Below are positions 8,602 through 15,912 of a stretch of 42,152 nt of DNA, piece after piece; position 1 is the first letter of the stretch; the number at the start of each line of letters is the position of its first letter. The notes beneath the pieces were generated by a model. That model ran no database searches. It was not told where the DNA came from and saw only the letters and a program-made list of their open reading frames with translations. This stretch comes from an uncultured Collinsella sp. (GTDB lineage: Bacteria; Actinomycetota; Coriobacteriia; Coriobacteriales; Coriobacteriaceae), in assembly GCA_958415625.1 (NCBI GenBank), contig CATYZI010000019.1, forward strand, positions 1-42,152, given 5' to 3'. Both the position numbers and the translations under genes were made by a program.

Positions 8602-9831
8602 ATGGATCAAAACCAACTCGACCCCAGCGTCCCCAGCGCCACGGAGGTCAAGAAGATCCCGCTTGTCATCAAGGTATACGCAATCCTGTGCATCCTAACT
8701 GGCGTGAGTACGCTCCCGTCGGTCGCCGCCTTTATGTGGCAGGTCATCACCTCGCTTGTTAACGGCAACGCCGCCGAAAAGCTCGGCGACAACATGCTGG
8801 TCGCGATCGGACTGATTGTCGCCGGCATCATGCTCTCGGCTGCCAGTGCCGTCATCTTGATCATCTTTGGCCTGGACCTCATCAAGAACCAGCGCCGCAA
8901 TGCCGCCCGCCTCTCCTATATCCTCATCGCGTTCACCGTCATCGAGCTTTTGGTTGACGTGATGCTCCAGGGCATCGGGCCCTTCTTGCTGCGTCCCGCC
9001 ATCCAGCTCGTCATCCTCGTTGCGCTTTCGGCCACCGTCGATCCCACGCTGCGCCAGGAGCGCGAGCTGCAGCGCCGCCTGCAGGAGATGCTCGACCGCG
9101 ACGCCGCAGCCGAGGGCATGCTCGGTCGCGACGAAACCGGCGAGGGCTATATCAAGCTCAACTACTTCAACCTGTTCTGGGTGTTCTTCGTCTGCTGCAT
9201 ACTCGGCCTGATCGCCGAGGACATCTGGCACATGACGGTCGACGACCCCGGCGTCTACCAGGATCGTGCCGGCATGCTGTTTGGCCCCTTCAGCCCCATC
9301 TATGGCTTTGGCGCCGTGCTCATGACCATGGTGCTCAACCGCTTCTATAAAAAGAACCCCATCATCATTTTCCTGGTGAGCGCCTTGCTCGGCGCAAGCT
9401 TTGAGGTGTTCGTGGGCTGGTTTATGCAAACCTCGTTCGGCGTGGTCTCGTGGAGCTACTCGCACATGAAGCTCTTTGGCATGCCCGACCCCATCGCCGT
9501 GCTTACGGGCGGCCGCACCTGCACGGGCTTTGCCTGCCTGTGGGGCCTAGGTGGACTCATCTGGATCAAGCTGCTGCTGCCGAGGCTGCTCAAGCTCATC
9601 AACATGATTCCGTGGAAGAGCCGCTACTCGGCAACCGTCATCTTCACCATCATCATGCTGGTCGACGGTGTTATGACGCTGCAGTCGCTTGACTATTGGT
9701 ACCAGCGCGTCAACGGCACGGAGCCCGATATTCCCGTCGCGCAGTTCTATGGCAAGTACTTCGATAACGACTACATGGAAAACCGCTTCCAGAGCATGAC
9801 CATGAGCCCCAAGGATGCGACGCGCGTGTAG
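8602..9831 (+). CDS. Putative ABC-transporter type IV (CmpB-like) membrane protein
   Basis: The 409-residue protein is strongly hydrophobic. The first ~200 residues hold about five membrane helices, followed by a charged segment near 140-175 (ERELQRRLQEMLDRDAAAEG). The C-terminal half has the signature of the putative ABC-transporter type IV family (CmpB): GMLFGPFSPIYGFGAVL, then FEVFVGWFMQ and WSY. Substrate and partner are unknown; no ATPase subunit is adjacent. The start at 8602 was chosen because GAGAAAGG lies 10 bases upstream. An upstream in-frame ATG at 8422 lacks a ribosome binding site and would lie in the purF promoter region. It stands alone on the plus strand, divergent from purF. 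Confidence 0.78.
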   Translation: MDQNQLDPSVPSATEVKKIPLVIKVYAILCILTGVSTLPSVAAFMWQVITSLVNGNAAEKLGDNMLVAIGLIVAGIMLSAASAVILIIFGLDLIKNQRRNAARLSYILIAFTVIELLVDVMLQGIGPFLLRPAIQLVILVALSATVDPTLRQERELQRRLQEMLDRDAAAEGMLGRDETGEGYIKLNYFNLFWVFFVCCILGLIAEDIWHMTVDDPGVYQDRAGMLFGPFSPIYGFGAVLMTMVLNRFYKKNPIIIFLVSALLGASFEVFVGWFMQTSFGVVSWSYSHMKLFGMPDPIAVLTGGRTCTGFACLWGLGGLIWIKLLLPRLLKLINMIPWKSRYSATVIFTIIMLVDGVMTLQSLDYWYQRVNGTEPDIPVAQFYGKYFDNDYMENRFQSMTMSPKDATRV

Positions 9832-9855
9832 CGCCCAGCGCACCCAAAACGCAAC

Positions 9856-9893
9856 ATGCCCGCCGGTATCACACGTACCGGCGGGCATTTTTT
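9856..9893. terminator. Terminator between convergent genes
   Basis: A perfect 13-bp stem (9856-9868 with 9876-9888) is followed by a T-run on the plus strand. It ends the CmpB-like gene and lies just beyond the stop of the convergent MoaE-like gene. Confidence 0.85.
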
Positions 9894-9921
9894 GTAAACG
9901 AGCCTTCTATCGGCGAGAAGC

Positions 9922-10338
9922 CTATGCCTCGCGCTCGACCTCACTCACGCATTCGTTCTTGATGGTGCCGACAAGCGCCTGCAGCGCATCGACCACGTGC
10001 GGGCGAATGTCCCCGCCGATGAGCACAAGCATGATGTCGTCGCCCACGGCAAGCTCGCCGCTCGCCAGCCACACGCGCACATAGCCGATACCCGGCATCG
10101 CGCGCGTTGCCTCGATAGCAGTCTGCACCTTTTTGGCATCGAAGCCAAACACCATGCCGCCCACCTTGTGCCCAGGCGCCACGCCGTCGGTCTCGACCCC
10201 GCGCACCTCGGACTTAGGCGTCGCGCGCACCACGCCGTTATGCGTCAGGTACATACCGCAGCCAGCCGCCGAAGCGTCGACCTTCGCCTCGCGAAGCCAA
10301 GCGTCGACCGAAGGCATCGATTTGCCACTCTCTAGCAT
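9922..10338 (-). CDS. MoaE-like protein (molybdopterin synthase large-subunit family)
   Basis: The 138-residue protein resembles MoaE, which converts precursor Z to molybdopterin by taking sulfur from MoaD. The C-terminal half (VRVWLASGELAVGDDIMLVLIGGD, then ALQALVGTIKNECVSEVE) follows the MoaE layout of a GxLxVGE-like strand, a helix and a Lys near the end. The usual HR..AF motif is replaced by IRPHVV, and the family's C-terminal PIWK is not seen, so catalysis is doubtful. No other molybdenum cofactor genes are in the window. AAGGGAG upstream supports ATG 10338. It lies downstream of the sortase, with a GGGAC-loop hairpin between them. Confidence 0.6.
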   Translation of the reverse strand: MLESGKSMPSVDAWLREAKVDASAAGCGMYLTHNGVVRATPKSEVRGVETDGVAPGHKVGGMVFGFDAKKVQTAIEATRAMPGIGYVRVWLASGELAVGDDIMLVLIGGDIRPHVVDALQALVGTIKNECVSEVEREA

Positions 10339-10361
10339 TATTTCTCCCTTACCGTCGTCGA

Positions 10362-10394
10362 GTAGCCAATTTGGGACGGGGCCTTTTTAGCTAC
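10362..10394. repeat. 33-nt GTAG-ended hairpin with GGGACGGGG loop (copy A)
   Basis: It begins GTAGC and ends GCTAC, a 5-bp stem, and its interior contains TTTGGGACGGGGC followed by a T-run. It differs from the copy at 41783-41815 at five of 33 positions. One pair of changes is compensatory (C-G here, T-A there). It lies between the sortase and the MoaE-like gene. Confidence 0.75.
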
Positions 10395-10405
10395 TCTCGA
10401 ACAAC

Positions 10406-11404
10406 TTATTCCTCGACCGGCGTGAGCACCATGACGGCGCGCGTGTTGCTCAGTGAAAGCGAGCGGCAGGTCACAAGCGTCACGACCTTGGTTGCCGAAG
10501 CTGCACGATCGCTCGCGTCGCTCGCCACGGCAGAGGCACCGTCGAGCATCTCGGACAGGTAGTTCTTGAGCCCATCGTCACCCTCAAAATTGGTCGTGCG
10601 CGCCTTGGCATACGTGTCCTCGACCACCTTGGTCGCCAGCGGACGCAGCTTATACGTCGCATCGCGCGTGATGTAGTACACATATTCAATGCTATCGAAC
10701 GTTGCCTGGTCAGTCGTATCCGAAATCACGTTGAACATCGACCCATCGTTCATATGGTGGCCGTAGATCGTGGTCTGCTGGTCGACCATTCCCGGCGCGG
10801 TGTCATCGCTATCCAGGAAAATGGCACCGGACGCGTTAGCCGTTCCGTCGAACAGCGTGTTGAGGTATTTGGAGTTGTTGTTGGTCTGCACCACGGGATA
10901 GTTGATGTTGGTTCCCGGCACGTAAATCCAACCCACAATCTCGGGGTTCGTCTGAGCAAGCGCATCAAAGTCGATAATCGGCACGCCGCTGGCGTCCTTA
11001 TCGCTTACATATTGCTTCTCGATTTTCTGATACGAATCGCTCGCCTGCTTATAGCCAATCTGGGCATTAATAAAGATAGCGGCGGCGGCGACGATCAGGC
11101 CGATACCGATGATGATGAGCAGAATGGGAATAATGGAGCGGCGCTTTTTGCGCGGCGGCTCGGTGTAATCCGACGGCGCGGCATGCGATGAAGACCGGGG
11201 CGGCTTCTTAGCGGAGCTATAAGACGAAGGACGATATGCGGCCGGCGCGTCCTGTCGACGATGCGTCGCCGGTGTCACGGGGCGCGGCGCGCGCGGCTGC
11301 TGAGGAGAGGATGTCCGACCCTGCTGCGCCGCATGGGCAGCACCCGGCTTCGACGGATCGGGAATCTGAGAAGCCTTGAATCGTTTTCCCTGATAATCGG
11401 ACAT
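10406..11404 (-). CDS. Class B sortase
   Basis: Sortases are membrane-anchored cysteine transpeptidases that attach surface proteins to peptidoglycan or join pilin subunits. The 332-residue protein has a Pro/Ser/Arg-rich cytoplasmic N-terminus to about residue 88 and one membrane helix at about 91-113. The catalytic parts follow: YGHHMNDG (His216/217), TLVTC (Cys313) and Arg322 in SNTRAV. The spacing and the GHHM.DG form fit class B. The long, basic, Pro-rich N-tail is longer than usual. AAGGAG upstream fixes ATG 11404. No pilin or LPxTG/NPxTx substrate gene lies next to it; the FIVAR remnant near 13.6 kb belonged to a surface protein, but no sorting signal remains there. Confidence 0.9.
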   Translation of the reverse strand: MSDYQGKRFKASQIPDPSKPGAAHAAQQGRTSSPQQPRAPRPVTPATHRRQDAPAAYRPSSYSSAKKPPRSSSHAAPSDYTEPPRKKRRSIIPILLIIIGIGLIVAAAAIFINAQIGYKQASDSYQKIEKQYVSDKDASGVPIIDFDALAQTNPEIVGWIYVPGTNINYPVVQTNNNSKYLNTLFDGTANASGAIFLDSDDTAPGMVDQQTTIYGHHMNDGSMFNVISDTTDQATFDSIEYVYYITRDATYKLRPLATKVVEDTYAKARTTNFEGDDGLKNYLSEMLDGASAVASDASDRAASATKVVTLVTCRSLSLSNTRAVMVLTPVEE

Positions 11405-11440
11405 GGCTCTCCTTATTACTGCGGTGAAACGGCGGAACGC

Positions 11441-11905
11441 CTAGGCGTCAGCCATCTCCTGCTTCATCTTCTCGATAACCTTGCGGTACTCGGGGTCGCA
11501 AGCACCCAGAATCTGCGTGGCATAGATGGCGGCGTTCTTGGCACCGTTGATGGCGACGCAGGCCACGGGCACGCCCGAAGGCATCTGCACCATCGACAGC
11601 AGCGAGTCCATGCCGCCCAGGTCGCTCGTCTTCATAGGCACGCCGATAACCGGCAACGGGGTAAACGCAGCCACGACACCGCCCAGGTGAGCAGCCTTGC
11701 CGGCGGCGGCAATGATCACCTTGATGCCGCGGTCGGCAGCAGTCGAGGCCCACTCGTGGGCCTTCGCCGGCGTGCGGTGCGCACTCGCGATCACGAGCTC
11801 ATAGGGCACGCCCAGCGCCTCGAGCTCGGCGGTGCAACCTTCCATAACGCCCAGATCGGACTTGGAGCCCATGATGATCCCGACAACCGGCTTCTGATCT
11901 GCCAT
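11441..11905 (-). CDS. purE: N5-carboxyaminoimidazole ribonucleotide mutase
   Basis: PurE moves the carboxyl group of N5-CAIR to carbon 4 to form CAIR in purine synthesis. The 154-residue protein carries the family motifs GIIMGSKSDL at the N-terminus, ASAHRTP, AAGKAAHLGG and PVIGVPM, all in the order of bacterial class I PurE. The partner purK is not in the window. The start was put at ATG 11905 because GGAGG lies eight bases upstream; a TTG two codons earlier would be too close to it. It has its own likely promoter (-10 at 11968) just downstream of a long inverted repeat. Confidence 0.95.
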   Translation of the reverse strand: MADQKPVVGIIMGSKSDLGVMEGCTAELEALGVPYELVIASAHRTPAKAHEWASTAADRGIKVIIAAAGKAAHLGGVVAAFTPLPVIGVPMKTSDLGGMDSLLSMVQMPSGVPVACVAINGAKNAAIYATQILGACDPEYRKVIEKMKQEMADA

Positions 11906-11967
11906 AAACAAAGACCTCCTGTTGAGAGCGGTGACGCAGCGAATCCGCGACCCTTAACTACTGAGAG

Positions 11968-11973
11968 TAGTAT
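11968..11973 (-). promoter_or_regulatory. Candidate -10 box for purE
   Basis: TATACT on the minus strand lies about 65 bases upstream of purE. A weak -35 (CAGACT, sharing the GAC core) is 17 bases further up. A small ACTACT-gag-AGTAGT dyad overlaps the box (11956-11970), and the spacer contains GGGACGGG, like the hairpin-loop motif found elsewhere in the window. Confidence 0.5.
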
Positions 11974-11998
11974 AGCTGCTCCCGTCCCTGCAGTCTGT

Positions 11999-12090
11999 GG
12001 GTGCTCTGCGGCGGCCCGGTGTTTTCATCTTCACTCCGGTTGCTGCGCAAAGTCGTTCAGATGAAAATACCGGACCGCAGCAGAGCACCC
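11999..12090. repeat. Long inverted repeat upstream of purE
   Basis: Two 32-nt arms (11999-12030 and 12059-12090) are complementary at 29 of 32 positions and enclose a 28-nt loop. The outer part is GC-rich and the inner part is TTTTCATCT/AGATGAAAA. There is no coding potential and no U-tract. The rest of the gap (11906-12227) holds only the purE promoter and nothing else recognisable. Confidence 0.8.
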
Positions 12091-12227
12091 TGCGACCTAC
12101 CGGATATTGCCATGACGTACGTTGGCTGATTTGGCTTTGGAATGAGAGGTTTGCGGAGGGTGATGGGCTGTTTCGTTACTGGGTTTAGAAATCTTCGCTC
12201 GTTCGTTTCAGCCCGCGTCATCGCGTG

Positions 12228-13439
12228 CTAGACGGCCAGCTCGCCTGATTCACCCATAAGCCATCGTGCCAGGTCGACGACCTTGATGCCATCCCAGTCA
12301 GTCGTTTCGTGCCCTGTTCGGGCGATGACGCACTTGGGATAGGCGTCTCGAATCCGTCGCAGCGGATCAAGCTCACGCTCAAGCGTCGCTTCTTGGGAAA
12401 TGTCGTCACTCACCTGGATATAGACACGGCGGTCACGCCTGATGGCGACAAAGTCTATTTCCTTTTGGTAGAGAACGCCCACGTAGACCTCCCATCCGCG
12501 GCGCATAAGCTCGATTGCCACCATATTCTCGTAAACATGGCCAAAATCGAGCTTTTTCGTGCCAAGCGCGGCGTAGCGAAACGAATGGTCGGCCAGGTAG
12601 TATTTATCTCCCGTCGACAGGTATTTCTTTCCTGAGACGTCAAAGCGACGAAACCGGTAGAACGCAAACGCATTACACAGGTAGTCGATATACACAGCCA
12701 ACGTCTTGTCGCTTATCTTAAGGTTCGCTCGTGACAGCTCGGCCGCCATCCCCTTGAGAGAAGAGATGTTTCCGACGTTATCCATCAGGAACTCGCAGGA
12801 ACGTTTAAGCTGCTCCGCATTACGTATACGATATTTTTGTCTGATGTCGCGCAGGATAAGAGTCTCAAGCACATCCGAGATGTATGAGAAACGCATCCTT
12901 TCGTCCTGGTAGATATAGGAACCCGGCATTCCTCCCTCGCGGACATAGCGAGCAAGGGCCTCGGCTGGAGAAGTGATCTCGTGATACGCCGAGAACTCCG
13001 CAAGTGAAAACGGAAAGACCTCGATCTCCACCGTTCTTCCCGTGAACAACGTCGAGAGGTCGCTTGAGAGAAGAAAGGCGTTCGACCCCGTGATGTAAAT
13101 GTCATATTTCTCTGACGCATGAAGACTGTTGATAGCCCGCTCGAACCCTTCACACATCTGGACCTCGTCGATCATGACGATATTCCGGCAACCCTCAATA
13201 TAGTGCTTTTCAACATATGTATGCAGCGCATGGTATTCCGCCAACGGCTCGAACTCAAGTAGATTGAAGTTGACGTGTATGACGTTGGCCGAGGGGTCGT
13301 TTGAACGAAGTTGGCTGGCAAACGCCTCAAGCAATTTCGATTTTCCGCATCGCCTGATTCCGGTGATCACCTTGATATCAGGCGTACCTGCCACCTTGGA
13401 AAGCTTGCTCATGTAGAACGGGCGATCGATAAGTTTCAT
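12228..13439 (-). CDS. AAA ATPase with DUF4143 (AAA_14 family)
   Basis: The 403-residue protein is a typical accessory ATPase. Walker A is GIRRCGKSKLLEAF at about residues 27-40 and Walker B is NIVMIDEVQ in the low 90s. A sensor strand follows (DIYITGSNAFLLSSDL), then the FTGR...FPFSLAEF block characteristic of this family. The C-terminal DUF4143 part ends with KEIDFVAIRRDRRVYIQV, a PD-(D/E)XK-like strand pattern. The cellular role of the family is not known. It is a single gene. Three copies of a TACTTCGC octamer surround its likely promoter. The first gene of the window is a different kind of P-loop ATPase (DUF234), so the region holds two members of this general class. Confidence 0.9.
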   Translation of the reverse strand: MKLIDRPFYMSKLSKVAGTPDIKVITGIRRCGKSKLLEAFASQLRSNDPSANVIHVNFNLLEFEPLAEYHALHTYVEKHYIEGCRNIVMIDEVQMCEGFERAINSLHASEKYDIYITGSNAFLLSSDLSTLFTGRTVEIEVFPFSLAEFSAYHEITSPAEALARYVREGGMPGSYIYQDERMRFSYISDVLETLILRDIRQKYRIRNAEQLKRSCEFLMDNVGNISSLKGMAAELSRANLKISDKTLAVYIDYLCNAFAFYRFRRFDVSGKKYLSTGDKYYLADHSFRYAALGTKKLDFGHVYENMVAIELMRRGWEVYVGVLYQKEIDFVAIRRDRRVYIQVSDDISQEATLERELDPLRRIRDAYPKCVIARTGHETTDWDGIKVVDLARWLMGESGELAV

Positions 13440-13446
13440 GGCAACC

Positions 13447-13507
13447 TACTTCGCAAAATTCAAAACCATTAGGAAACGCGAAGTAAAATATATCATCTAC
13501 TTCGCGT
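13447..13507 (-). promoter_or_regulatory. Promoter region with three TACTTCGC elements
   Basis: A 10-bp inverted repeat (ACGCGAAGTA 13476-13485 with TACTTCGCGT 13498-13507) brackets an AT-rich core holding TATATT on the minus strand. A third TACTTCGC lies at 13447-13454, just before the ATPase start. This looks like an operator for a dimeric repressor, possibly one for autoregulation. Confidence 0.55.
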
Positions 13508-13548
13508 CTTTGAAACATCTTAGATTTTGCGTAATAATTCCTGTCAAG

Positions 13549-13887
13549 CTATCTCAAGCACGACGCGGGCGAGGTTGTCCCTCCCCCTAATCGACTCTGT
13601 GCGGAAGCCCGGGGTGACAGGTTTCCGCCTTGCTCGGCATCCTTGAGACCCTCGATCGCAAGCTTGAGCTGGCCATAGGCCGTCTGCACCTGCGCATCGG
13701 AGGAGTTCTCGTCCGCCAACACGTCCTCGGCGTAAGCGATGGCATCCGTCAGGGCCTTGACAGACTCGGCCGTCTTGCCCTTGGTATCGACTCCCTTTGC
13801 CTGCTTGACGAGCGCCTTGAGGTCCTTGCGGGCCGAGCTCTCAACCGGCGTCACCGGGGTCTTCTCGAGAGCGGCCCGAGCATCCTC
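13549..13887 (-). pseudogene. Remnant of a FIVAR-domain surface protein
   Basis: On the minus strand one frame reads KLEDARAALEKTPV, then SARKDLKALVKQAKGVDTKG, then ALTDAIAYAEDVL and QTAYGQLKLAIEGL. These Ala/Lys-rich helices are typical of FIVAR repeats in large extracellular proteins. The frame is closed upstream by a TAA beside a small hairpin (13897-13920). It ends 13 residues or so after GLKDAEQGG in unrelated sequence that includes another hairpin (13601-13628). There is no start with a ribosome binding site, no signal peptide and no sorting signal. It is best read as the decayed middle of a much longer gene. A GTG at 13854 could open a 101-residue frame, but it has no support. Confidence 0.65.
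13601..13628. repeat. Hairpin with GGGGTGACAGG loop
   Basis: A 6-bp stem GCGGAA/TTCCGC (13601-13606 with 13623-13628) holds a loop containing GGGGTGACAGG. This is close to, but not the same as, the GGGAC(A/G)GG loop of other hairpins in the window. It interrupts the FIVAR remnant. Confidence 0.4.
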
Positions 13888-13896
13888 GAGCTTTAT

Positions 13897-13920
13897 CTGG
13901 TATTACTTTGGCAATACCAG
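13897..13920. repeat. Small perfect hairpin at the edge of the FIVAR remnant
   Basis: CTGGTATT (13897-13904) pairs with AATACCAG (13913-13920). It marks the point where recognisable FIVAR coding sequence ends. The 140 bases beyond it, up to the MarR gene, are AT-rich and hold nothing recognisable. Confidence 0.5.
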
Positions 13921-14058
13921 CACATTGTTGTATCGATATTTCGAAGAGTGGGCTCGTTGCTCAATTCAATAAAGCACATAGCATCTAGCATCTAAAATTT
14001 GGACAGCGAAAACACAGGAAGCCAAACTGGATTCGTTGTTTCAACCACCAGACCAGTC

Positions 14059-14499
14059 TCACAGATTATCGAGATAGTCGTCGACATCGTAGGTGAGGCT
14101 ATAGGCCTTGTTGAGGATTCGCACGAGCTCCTGTGCGTCGTGCTCGCCGAGCGAGGAAAGCTGGTTGGAAAGCAGCGCCACACTCTCGGCGTTCTTCTTA
14201 GCTGCATAATCGCGCCCGGACTCGGTGATGTTCACCAACACGCGACGACGGTCGGAAGGGTCGGTGCGACGCGTGACATAGCCCTTGGTCTCGAGCGCAT
14301 CGAGGATATGCGACATGCGCGCACGGCTGAGCCCGAGCTTCTTTGCGATCTCGGACGGAATCACGTCTCCATCGGCAGCAGAAAGATACTGAAGAACCGG
14401 CGTCTCGCCCACATTGGCGCCGCCCGCCGCGCTCAAAGACCCCTTTGCCAGGGACCGCGAATATACAATCAGTTTTCTTGCTACCTCGTCGTAATCCAC
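14059..14499 (-). CDS. MarR-family transcriptional regulator
   Basis: The 146-residue protein is a winged-helix regulator of the MarR type. The recognition region reads IPSEIAKKLGLSRARMSHIL (about residues 47-66), followed by the wing ETKGYVTRRTDPSDRRRVLV (about 69-88), with the family's DxRxR pattern. The C-terminal helix would form the dimer interface. It starts with GTG, with AGAGGTT upstream. Its own promoter overlaps a small inverted repeat, which suggests autorepression. The small membrane protein gene upstream is on the same strand and 86 bases away. The ligand and other targets cannot be read from sequence. Confidence 0.92.
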   Translation of the reverse strand: MDYDEVARKLIVYSRSLAKGSLSAAGGANVGETPVLQYLSAADGDVIPSEIAKKLGLSRARMSHILDALETKGYVTRRTDPSDRRRVLVNITESGRDYAAKKNAESVALLSNQLSSLGEHDAQELVRILNKAYSLTYDVDDYLDNL

Positions 14500-14519
14500 A
14501 GCCGGTCTAACCTCTAGCG

Positions 14520-14549
14520 CTTATATCGTCTTTAGTTGCCACTCGCAAC
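14520..14549 (-). promoter_or_regulatory. Promoter and probable operator of the MarR gene
   Basis: On the minus strand, -35 TTGCGA (14543-14548) and -10 TATAAG (14520-14525) are 17 bases apart. The dyad GTTGC-cactc-GCAAC (14535-14549) overlaps the -35 and spacer, a good place for an autorepressor. Confidence 0.6.
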
Positions 14550-14585
14550 AAAAATTAATGATACCACAGCGTCTCGGACCGATGG

Positions 14586-14909
14586 CTACGATTCCCTCTT
14601 ACGCCCCATAAGCTCATCAACATCCACGCCTGCAGCCGCGAGCATACGCTCGACGTTCTTTTTGGCGTTGCTCGTGCCTGCCTTGAGGATGATCGACATG
14701 GGAACACCGATCACCAAACATGCGATGCCAAGCGGAACGCCCCAATCGGGACCGCCTTGCACACCCCACATCCCAACCAGAAAGCCCACGGCAACCAGCG
14801 AGTAACCCAGCCTCAACCACACGTTGAGACGCTGGATGGCATCGGTCTGGAGCTTAGCCTCCTTGACGAGCTGCTCGCGCGAAAGGTCGTGTCCGTGTTT
14901 CTCATGCAT
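14586..14909 (-). CDS. Small two-helix membrane protein
   Basis: The 107-residue protein has a charged, His-containing N-terminus (MHEKHGHDLSREQLVKEAKL) that may form a helix. Two membrane helices follow, at roughly 32-50 and 57-76, joined by a short Gly/Pro/Trp loop, and the tail is basic (KKNVERMLAAAGVDVDELMG). The family was not recognised. AGGAGG upstream fixes ATG 14909. It precedes the MarR gene on the same strand, but a separate promoter lies between them, so they may not be one unit. Confidence 0.75.
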   Translation of the reverse strand: MHEKHGHDLSREQLVKEAKLQTDAIQRLNVWLRLGYSLVAVGFLVGMWGVQGGPDWGVPLGIACLVIGVPMSIILKAGTSNAKKNVERMLAAAGVDVDELMGRKRES

Positions 14910-15033
14910 AGGTCCTCCTCTGGCAAAGCGCGCTCGGGGCGCGGTGATCGTCGTCTTTCAAGAGCAATATAACGGGTGTCGTGTAGGCGATGGAGGTCGC
15001 GGGTCATATTGCCCTTGAAGGACGGCGTGAACG

Positions 15034-15068
15034 AAAAGGCCATGCGGCACACGGTCGCATGGCCTTTT
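15034..15068. terminator. Terminator after the PTS operon
   Basis: A perfect 13-bp stem (15034-15046 with 15056-15068) starts with AAAA and ends with TTTT, so it can work in both directions. It lies 20 bases past the stop of the IID gene. Confidence 0.85.
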
Positions 15069-15087
15069 AGGTGCTGTGAGCTGGCGA

Positions 15088-15912
15088 TTAGTAGCTCAGC
15101 GCCGGGTCGAAGAAGCCGACGAGGACGCCCACGAAGGCGATGACGACCAGGATCAGCATCATGACGATGGGGTTGACCTTCTTCTTGGTCATCATGTACC
15201 AGCAGAAGACGGTGAACAGCAGCGGCAGGAGCTTGGGGTACACGCCGTCAAGCGTATCCTGGAACGCGCCACCACCGGGCAGGGTGAGGTTGGGGCTGCA
15301 GGTGATGGAAACCCAGGTTGCGGCAACGGCGCCGATAACCATGGTGCCGACCATGACGATGGACTCGCGCAGGGCCTTGGCCTTGGGGCCGACGAGGGCC
15401 TCGACCGCCTTGCCACCCAGCTCGTAGCCGGAGTTGTAGGCGAACTTCATGCCAAAGTACATGAGCGCGTTCCACACCACGATGTAGAAGATCGCGCCGA
15501 GCGGAGAGCCGCCGGTCGAAAGACCGAGGGCGATACCGAGCAGGATCGGGATCAGCGTGCCGACGATCAGGGAGTCGCCGAGACCGGCAAGCGGGCCCAT
15601 CAGACCGGCGCGGATGCCGTTGATGGCGTCATCATCGACGGGCTCGCCGTTGGCGCGGGCCTCCTCGAGACCAGCGGTGATGCCGACGACCATGGTGCCG
15701 ATCTGCGGCTCGGTGTTGAAGAAGGCGCTGTAGGTCTGGAGAGCCTCTTTCTGCTGCTCCTTGTCCTCGTACAGCTCCTCGACGATCGGGAGCATGGCGC
15801 ACAGATAGCCGAACGTCTGCATGTGCTCCTGCGAGAAGCAGGTCAGGTTGCCATAGGCCCAGTTGCGGAACGATTTGCTCAGGGTCTTCTTGGAGAGTTT
15901 CTTCTCTGCCAT
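15088..15912 (-). CDS. Mannose-family PTS system, IID component
   Basis: IID forms the membrane channel together with IIC in PTS systems of the mannose/fructose/sorbose family. The 274-residue protein has the family's N-terminal motif SFRNWAYGNLTCFSQEHMQT. After it come FFNTEPQIGTMVVGITAGLEE and GLMGPLAGLGDSLIVGTLIPI, then several membrane helices in the C-terminal half, ending FFDPALSY. Its ATG shares one base with the stop of the IIC gene, so translation is coupled. It is the last gene of a four-gene operon IIA-IIB-IIC-IID. The sugar cannot be told from this subunit alone. Confidence 0.95.
   Translation of the reverse strand: MAEKKLSKKTLSKSFRNWAYGNLTCFSQEHMQTFGYLCAMLPIVEELYEDKEQQKEALQTYSAFFNTEPQIGTMVVGITAGLEEARANGEPVDDDAINGIRAGLMGPLAGLGDSLIVGTLIPILLGIALGLSTGGSPLGAIFYIVVWNALMYFGMKFAYNSGYELGGKAVEALVGPKAKALRESIVMVGTMVIGAVAATWVSITCSPNLTLPGGGAFQDTLDGVYPKLLPLLFTVFCWYMMTKKKVNPIVMMLILVVIAFVGVLVGFFDPALSY

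Noticed and set aside
11999..12090. Insertion sequence ends
   Set aside because: There is no transposase frame between or near the arms and no target-site duplication could be seen.
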